Assembly (NCBI GenBank): GCA_002315655.1
Contig: DCHO01000081.1
Span: 1-34,471 of the forward strand
Length of the DNA stretch: 34,471 nucleotides
Origin: Christensenella sp. UBA1750
GTDB lineage: Bacteria > Bacillota > Clostridia > Christensenellales > UBA1750
Direction: 5' to 3'
Shown: positions 30,222-34,471 of the stretch, piece after piece
Layout: each line of letters begins with the position of its first letter
Position numbering within the stretch: the stretch's first letter is position 1
Position numbers and translations under genes: made by a program
Notes under the pieces: generated by a model
What the model was told of the DNA's origin: nothing
What the model saw: the letters and a program-made list of their open reading frames with translations, nothing else
Databases searched by the model: none

Positions 30222-30854
30222 ATGGAAATGAAAAAGTTGTTTACGAGCGACAATTTTTTCTTGGCGATGTTGCTCTTTGCCGTGATTGGTGAAGCAATAT
30301 ATAGTTCGATTGATATTTTTGTGTATCACTATGCGATTCAGGCACAGCTTACGCTCTTTTTCCGCCTCGTCTGCGTCATCGTCCTGTATATTTCCTACAA
30401 ACGCCACAGCAAGAATGTGATGAAGGGCATGATGGGCGCACTTCTGGCTGCGCAGTTGATTACATCCATTCAATATCTTCCCGAATTGTCAACACCCGTA
30501 GATTATGTATGTTTTCCGCTGTTTGCCGTCTTTTCCGCGCTGCTATTCATCAACCATTTCATCATCAATGCGGATCGTCAGCCCAGCCCACGCCTGATTC
30601 GGATCAGTCAGATTCTTTCGATTCTGCTGTTTTTGAATAACACGGTATCGGAATTTTTATGGCTCGCATCCGTTCCCGACCCTTTGTATTATGTGTTGGG
30701 AATTGCAGACATCCTCGGCTTCCTCGGCATGACCGCTTCGGTCGTCTGCGTGGAATCCCGCTTGGACGCTTACCGTCTTGACCGCGAGTCGGCGGGCTGG
30801 ACGGAGGAAAAGGGCTACCCCGAAGGGTATGTTCACGAATACGAAAAGAAATAA
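30222..30854 (+). CDS. MKKLFTND-family multi-pass membrane protein, solitary copy
   Basis: A 210-residue paralogue starting MEMKKLFTSDNFFLA. It keeps SYKRHSKNVMKGMMGA, FIINADRQPSPR, VVCVESRLDAYRLDRE and the long tail GWTEEKGYPEGYVHEYEKK, with about six membrane segments. AGGAG lies 6 nt before the ATG at 30222; the ATG at 30228 aligns with the other family members and is also possible. Unlike the array copies it has its own clear promoter. Repeat elements and the remnant of another copy follow. No peptide gene is visible upstream of it (30100-30220). The function is unknown. Confidence 0.9.
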   Translation: MEMKKLFTSDNFFLAMLLFAVIGEAIYSSIDIFVYHYAIQAQLTLFFRLVCVIVLYISYKRHSKNVMKGMMGALLAAQLITSIQYLPELSTPVDYVCFPLFAVFSALLFINHFIINADRQPSPRLIRISQILSILLFLNNTVSEFLWLASVPDPLYYVLGIADILGFLGMTASVVCVESRLDAYRLDRESAGWTEEKGYPEGYVHEYEKK

Positions 30855-30861
30855 GCAAAAC

Positions 30862-30937
30862 GGGAACGGGGAGGGGCGACCCCTCCCCTACGAAACCCCG
30901 GCGATCTGCACCCGTAGGGGCGGGGTCTCCCCGCCCG
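30862..30937. repeat. GC-rich double-palindrome intergenic repeat, copy B
   Basis: Same order as copy A at 9007-9082: GGGGAGGGG-CGA-CCCCTCCCC (30868-30888), a joining stretch with CCGGCGATCTGCACCCGTAG, and GGGGCGGGG-TC-TCCCCGCCC (30917-30936). It begins 8 nt after the stop of a MKKLFTND gene, as copy A does. Confidence 0.85.
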
Positions 30938-30972
30938 GAATAAGAAATATGGAATACTGAAAAAATAAACGT

Positions 30973-31045
30973 TGAACAACGAATAATGAAGGAAGCACAC
31001 GTTCCTATTATTCGTTGTTCAGTTTTCAGTCTTCATTATTCATTA
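30973..31045. repeat. AT-rich inverted repeat and 28-nt repeat
   Basis: TGAACAACGAATAAT (30973-30987) recurs inverted as ATTATTCGTTGTTCA (31007-31021 region), forming a 15-bp stem. The adjoining 31018-31045 is the reverse complement of 10800-10827. This block lies between an intact MKKLFTND gene and the remnant of a further copy. Confidence 0.75.
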
Positions 31046-31053
31046 GTATATCG

Positions 31054-31110
31054 GGTCGGACGGAGGAAAAGGGCTATCTCCACGAATACGAACAAGATGA
31101 ACAGGCATAA
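31054..31110 (+). pseudogene. Remnant C-terminus of an MKKLFTND-family gene
   Basis: This short frame reads GRTEEKGYLHEYEQDEQA and a stop. It matches the family tail GWTEEKGYPENYVHEYEKK with W changed to R, a short deletion (PENYV reduced to L) and an altered end. No start or membrane segments precede it; the sequence before it is repeat DNA. It is what is left of a tandem copy that once followed the gene ending at 30854. Confidence 0.7.
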
Positions 31111-31112
31111 AG

Positions 31113-31142
31113 AAGCCGGGGGCGTGTGCCCTCGGCTTTTTC
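31113..31142. terminator. Bidirectional terminator before murG's 3' end
   Basis: AAGCCGGGGGC (31113-31123) pairs with GCCCTCGGCTT (31128-31138), one G-U pair, 4-nt loop, then TTTT. It probably served the lost family copy and now ends transcription from both sides. Confidence 0.85.
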
Positions 31143-31154
31143 CATGTCTGTCTG

Positions 31155-32213
31155 TTATTTTGCGTTGGCCTCGATGAGCGCAAGCACGGCATTAAGGCCG
31201 TTGCCGTCCGGCTCTTTCTCCATGTTGGCAATGAGCGCGTTTTTCTGCTCCGCCAGATCCTTTACGCTTTTTACCAGCGTGTCCCTGTTCATTTCGCTCT
31301 GGTCGAGCACCAGCGACAGCCCGCGCTTGGCGAAGGACGCGGCGTTCTCAATCTGGTCGCCCCGGGACGCGCCCTTGGGGTAGGGGATGAGCAGGGCGGG
31401 CTTTTTGAGGGCGAGGATTTCGCAGAGGGTGTTGCTGCCCGCCCGGGAAATGAGCAGGTCGGAAACAGCGAAGGCATCGTTCATGCCCTCTGACAGATAC
31501 TCGATTTGTTTATACCCTGCGTACTGCTCACATTCGGGGGCGAGGTTGCCCTTGCCGCAGAGGTGCAGAATATCAAAATCAGGAAGCAGTTCCGGCAGAG
31601 CCTCCCGCACGCAGGCGTTGACTGCCTGTGCACCCAACGACCCGCCGGTGATCATTAAGACAGGCTTTTCCCCGGATAACCCGAACCGGGCAAGCCCCCT
31701 TTCGCGGCTCCCTGCAAACAGGTCGTCCCGCAGCGGGGTTCCCGTGTAGGTGCCGTGCTTCACCAGCTTGGCGGTTTCCGGGAAGGTGGTGCACACCGCT
31801 TTTGCCGCCGGGGCGCAGAGCTTGTTCGCAAGGCCGGGGGTTAAGTCGCTTTCGTGGGTCACAACGGGCACACGATTGAGCTTTGCGCCGTAGACCACGG
31901 GCACGGAGACGAACCCGCCCTTGGAAAACACCACATTCGGCTTGATTTTGCGGATGATGCGCTTGGCTTCCCCGATGCCTTTTAACACCTTGAAGGGGTC
32001 GGAAAGGTTCTTTAAGTCGGCATAGCGGCGCAGCTTGCCCACGGACACGGTGTAATAGGGAATCCCCAGCGGCTCGATGAGCCCCTTTTCCATGCCGTCG
32101 GCAGACCCGATGTAGTGCACCTCCCAGCCCTGTTCCTGCAAGTGCGGAATCAGCGCCAGATTCGGGGTGACGTGCCCCGCCGTGCCGCCGCCGGTCAATA
32201 TGATTTTCTTCAA
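31155..32213 (-). CDS. murG: UDP-GlcNAc transferase MurG, TTG start
   Basis: A 352-residue glycosyltransferase that adds GlcNAc to lipid I to give lipid II on the inner side of the membrane. Marks: GGGTAGHVTPN (8-18), PNVVFSKGGFVSVP, THESDLTPGLANK, ITGGSLGAQAVN, SRAGSNTLCEILALKKPALLIPYP. The length is standard. The start codon is TTG at 32213, with AGGAGGA 7 nt upstream. In many bacteria murG sits in the dcw cluster; here it stands alone, divergent to a Nudix gene. Confidence 0.95.
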   Translation of the reverse strand: MKKIILTGGGTAGHVTPNLALIPHLQEQGWEVHYIGSADGMEKGLIEPLGIPYYTVSVGKLRRYADLKNLSDPFKVLKGIGEAKRIIRKIKPNVVFSKGGFVSVPVVYGAKLNRVPVVTHESDLTPGLANKLCAPAAKAVCTTFPETAKLVKHGTYTGTPLRDDLFAGSRERGLARFGLSGEKPVLMITGGSLGAQAVNACVREALPELLPDFDILHLCGKGNLAPECEQYAGYKQIEYLSEGMNDAFAVSDLLISRAGSNTLCEILALKKPALLIPYPKGASRGDQIENAASFAKRGLSLVLDQSEMNRDTLVKSVKDLAEQKNALIANMEKEPDGNGLNAVLALIEANAK

Positions 32214-32244
32214 AAGAGCGTCCTCCTAAAATCCTGTTTTCTCT

Positions 32245-32273
32245 ATTATGCTTCCGTTTTCCGCATTTGTAAA
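32245..32273 (-). promoter_or_regulatory. murG promoter
   Basis: On the minus strand TTTACA (32273-32268), a 17-nt spacer and CATAAT (32250-32245), about 30 nt before the TTG start. Confidence 0.65.
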
Positions 32274-32290
32274 GGGGTTCGTGTCTTTGG

Positions 32291-32319
32291 TTGACGGATT
32301 CGCAAATACAGAGTAAAAT
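32291..32319 (+). promoter_or_regulatory. Promoter of the Nudix/GH2-like operon
   Basis: TTGACG (32291-32296), a 17-nt spacer and TAAAAT (32314-32319), about 30 nt before the ATG at 32350. Confidence 0.8.
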
Positions 32320-32349
32320 GAATGAAACTTAACCAAGGAGCGAAGAACC

Positions 32350-32907
32350 ATGCAGAACAAAATCGAAGAAAAAATCATTGACGGACAGAGAGAATACACG
32401 GGCGTTGTCATAAACGTGGAGCACTGGAACGTGGAGCTGCCGGACGGCAGAAGCGCATTGCGGGAGGTCGTGCTGCACAAGGGCGCGTCCGCCGTTGTGC
32501 CCGTGGACGGGAACGGCAAAGTGGCGATGGTGCGGCAATATCGCACGCCCTTAAAGCGCGTCACGCTGGAAATCCCCGCCGGGAAGCTGGATTTCGCGGG
32601 CGAAGACCCCTTTGAGGCCGCCCAGAGAGAGCTTCGGGAGGAAACCGGCTTAACCGCGCAGAAGTGGCGGAAGCTCAATGCCCTGCGCACCACGCCGGGC
32701 TTTTGCAACGAGACCATTCATATGTATCTGGCGCAGGGGCTTTCCATGGGGCAGACCGACTTTGACGACGATGAGTTCATCAATCTGGAGTGGATTCCCA
32801 TTGACGACCTTTGCGACCGCATTTTGCGGGGCGAGATCGAGGACAGCAAGACCATTGCGGCAATCCTGATGACCCGGGAAATTCTCCGCAAAGAAAAGGA
32901 ATTATGA
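32350..32907 (+). CDS. Nudix hydrolase, ADP-ribose pyrophosphatase type
   Basis: A 185-residue Nudix protein. The box runs from IPAGKLDFAGEDPFEAAQ to RELREETGL; the REUxEExGU core is perfect and the conserved glutamate precedes it by seven residues, but the loop between GK and GE is one residue longer than in the standard pattern. MVRQYRTPLKRVTLEIPAGKL before the box is typical of ADP-ribose pyrophosphatases. These enzymes cleave ADP-ribose to AMP and ribose-5-phosphate. AAGGAG precedes ATG. Its stop overlaps the next start (ATGA). Confidence 0.92.
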   Translation: MQNKIEEKIIDGQREYTGVVINVEHWNVELPDGRSALREVVLHKGASAVVPVDGNGKVAMVRQYRTPLKRVTLEIPAGKLDFAGEDPFEAAQRELREETGLTAQKWRKLNALRTTPGFCNETIHMYLAQGLSMGQTDFDDDEFINLEWIPIDDLCDRILRGEIEDSKTIAAILMTREILRKEKEL

Positions 32908-34346
32908 AAACAGAAACAATAAATGCCGGATGGACGCTATCCGGGAAAATCATGGGCGCAGGACAGGTGATTGTCAAAGAATCGCTTGCCCTGCCTTTTT
33001 CTTTGTCGAATTTTGCCCATTTGTGCGGAAAAGAGGGGCTTTTCCTGCGGCAATGGCGGATGTCTGCCTGCATCGAAAAGCCATTGGAGCGCAAGACAAG
33101 TCTTTCCGAGCGGTGGTTCCTGACGCTGGACGGCATCGAAGGGGAAGGGGAAGCACGCATCGGGGAGGAAGCCATCTGTGCGCTCCGTCCGCAGTTGGAA
33201 GTGGATGTGACCCGATGGATGCAGGGGGGCGCGTGTGCGCTGTCGCTGGTCTTCCCGCCGCACTTGCCGTGCCTGTTCCCCGGCGAAACGGGAGAGGATT
33301 TGCCTATCGAAATCGGCCTGTTTTCGGCAAAAGTGCGGGCGGTGTATTTTGCGCGCCTGCTGTTCTTTGACATTCAAAACGGAGCCGTCACGGTGAAGCT
33401 GGAAGCCTTCGGCGCGGGGCGGGTGCTGGTCAAGCTGCGGCTGCTGTTCGGGGACGCACTGATTTGGTACGAAAACATCGAAACACAGGTTCATGTCGGG
33501 GAAAATGAAATTTCCTGCCCCGTTTCCGTGCCCGTCCCCAACGGCGCGGTGCTTCGGGTGCTTGCCGAGCGGGGCGGCGAGGGCTGCGACGAGGGTGAAC
33601 GGGTGGTGTGCGGCAACCTTCCTAAGCCCGTGCATTTCGCGCATTTCCGCAAAATCCCATCCGACAGCGTTCTGCAAAGTCTTGTGGAATCCGGCTTCCA
33701 CGCCGTTGTGCTCCACGCTTCGTTCAACGAAACGCTGGAAGCCAACTGCAGGAGGCTTGGGCTGTGCCTGATTCTTGCACAGAGGGAAATCCCCCTTCAT
33801 CCGATGCTGCAATATGAAGATACGGAGGAAGGCGCTTGCCCACTGCCGCTGTGCGGGGAGGAAAATAAAGCAGCTGTTCTGACACGGCACATTCTGCACC
33901 AGCGGGAAACCCGTTCGCCCATCCACCTTTACGCCTGCGGACGGCAGAGGGACGATGACACGGGACTTTTTACGGCAGACGGAACGCCGTTGCCCGCCTT
34001 GTCTATCGTTCGGCGAGCCCTGTCGCCCGTCTTTGTCACCGCCGCCCCGGACAAGCCCCGCTGCATCCCCGGTGCACACTTTAATATAGAAATATTGCTC
34101 TATCAAAGGGCGCATGAGGGAGAGATCCTCCGCATCGAAGCGCACCTTCGGGAGGAGAGCGGCAAAACCTTGAAATCCGGATTTTTCACGGTATGTGCCA
34201 AAGGAGAAAAGCAGAGCGTCGGCACGCTGGAAACCGCCGTGCCATGGTCACTCACCGGGGAACTTACGCTGTACCTTTCCGTGCTTCACAAGGATGAACC
34301 GCTTGCTGAAAACCTGCTTAAAATCCCCCGATTATCCCTTGCGTAA
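32904..34346 (+). CDS. GH2-like protein lacking a visible catalytic domain
   Basis: A 480-residue protein. Its first 280 residues resemble the non-catalytic part of GH2 glycosidases: WTLSG at the start, SERWFLTLDGIEGEGEARIG, then LEVDVTRWMQGGACALSLVF (sugar-binding domain), VRAVYFARLLFFDIQNGAVTVKLEAF (immunoglobulin-like domain). Residues about 290-330 (KIPSDSVLQSLVESGFHAVVLHA and CRRLGLCLILAQREI) resemble the opening of the GH2 barrel, but the rest of the barrel with the NE acid/base and the nucleophile is missing, and the protein ends with another beta-rich part. GH2 enzymes usually have over 600 residues. I read it as a derived, probably non-hydrolytic protein. It overlaps the Nudix gene by 4 nt (ATGA). 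The similarity is judged by eye. Confidence 0.6.
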   Translation: MKTETINAGWTLSGKIMGAGQVIVKESLALPFSLSNFAHLCGKEGLFLRQWRMSACIEKPLERKTSLSERWFLTLDGIEGEGEARIGEEAICALRPQLEVDVTRWMQGGACALSLVFPPHLPCLFPGETGEDLPIEIGLFSAKVRAVYFARLLFFDIQNGAVTVKLEAFGAGRVLVKLRLLFGDALIWYENIETQVHVGENEISCPVSVPVPNGAVLRVLAERGGEGCDEGERVVCGNLPKPVHFAHFRKIPSDSVLQSLVESGFHAVVLHASFNETLEANCRRLGLCLILAQREIPLHPMLQYEDTEEGACPLPLCGEENKAAVLTRHILHQRETRSPIHLYACGRQRDDDTGLFTADGTPLPALSIVRRALSPVFVTAAPDKPRCIPGAHFNIEILLYQRAHEGEILRIEAHLREESGKTLKSGFFTVCAKGEKQSVGTLETAVPWSLTGELTLYLSVLHKDEPLAENLLKIPRLSLA

Positions 34347-34471
34347 GTGTGCTTTAGTGTGGTAAACTACAAGCACCAAAATGGAGTGAACCAACAGGGC
34401 GGGGCGACCACGCCCTCAGGCTGTCAAAAAAGGTAAATAAACGCAAAACAAGACTTGAGATAATGCACAAA
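34347..34471. other. Gene-free right edge with a weak promoter-like pair and a hairpin
   Basis: TTGCGT (34339-34344), an 18-nt spacer and TAAACT (34363-34368) could be a promoter for a gene beyond the edge. AGGGCG (34396-34401) and CGCCCT (34411-34416) flank GGGCGACCA, recalling the GC-rich repeats. No open frame with a ribosome binding site is visible. Confidence 0.35.

Noticed and set aside
1..34471. CRISPR array, insertion sequence, prophage, integrase or tRNA attachment site
   Set aside because: No regularly spaced repeats, transposase or integrase motifs, or tRNA cloverleaf were seen on either strand.

Overview
The window looks like a chromosomal segment of a moderately GC-rich Clostridia member, probably an Oscillospiraceae-type gut anaerobe. 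The basis is family-level: Firmicutes gene neighbourhoods (Asp23-family gene, fakA-like gene, recG; and DUF512, der, plsY), strong AGGAGG-type ribosome binding sites, TTGACA/TATAAT-type promoters with 17-18 nt spacers, a GSI glutamine synthetase of the short type, and dense GC-rich intergenic palindromes. No rRNA, tRNA, transposase, phage gene or CRISPR array was seen. The species cannot be fixed from the sequence.

Layout. Positions 1-3208 hold a tandem array of five complete genes plus the tail of a sixth, all paralogues of one multi-pass membrane protein family that starts MKKLFTND. It ends in a bidirectional terminator. Positions 3265-6322 (minus) hold a LarA-type racemase gene and a PHP-domain/TIM-barrel fusion gene. 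Divergent to it is glnA (6490-7821). Positions 7929-8998 hold two small genes for double-glycine-leader, four-cysteine peptides followed at once by another MKKLFTND paralogue. Positions 9007-12000 hold a GC-rich repeat, a small zinc-ribbon-like protein (minus), an LCP-family cell-wall protein and an alpha/beta hydrolase. Positions 12285-13151 (minus) hold an AT-rich orphan gene. Positions 13449-17454 hold a small membrane protein, metF and a short metH; the first two are each preceded by a copy of the same 65-nt promoter segment. Positions 17455-17970 are a gene-free stretch with two candidate small RNAs. Then come DUF512 radical SAM, der, plsY, Asp23/Gls24, fakA-like, recG, a Cys-rich protein and a methyltransferase (17970-26675). 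Next are a divergent SDR/AraC pair, two tandem esterases (minus), another MKKLFTND paralogue with a decayed second copy behind it, murG (minus), and a Nudix hydrolase gene overlapping a gene for a GH2-like protein without a visible catalytic domain.

The most interesting part is the MKKLFTND family. Seven complete copies, one cut by the window edge and at least one decayed remnant occur at three places. One copy sits 65 nt behind two tandem genes encoding short peptides with a classical double-glycine leader and a conserved 33-residue core (C-x5-C ... C-x2-C). This looks like a peptide plus membrane-partner system (bacteriocin and immunity protein, or signal peptide and its partner). No processing or export gene lies in the window, so that reading is an inference.

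Other points of note: an in-frame internal ribosome binding site at the domain junction of the PHP/TIM-barrel fusion; a duplicated promoter; two promoter-led non-coding transcripts downstream of metH; and a GH2-derived protein that has kept its beta-sandwich parts but not its glutamates.
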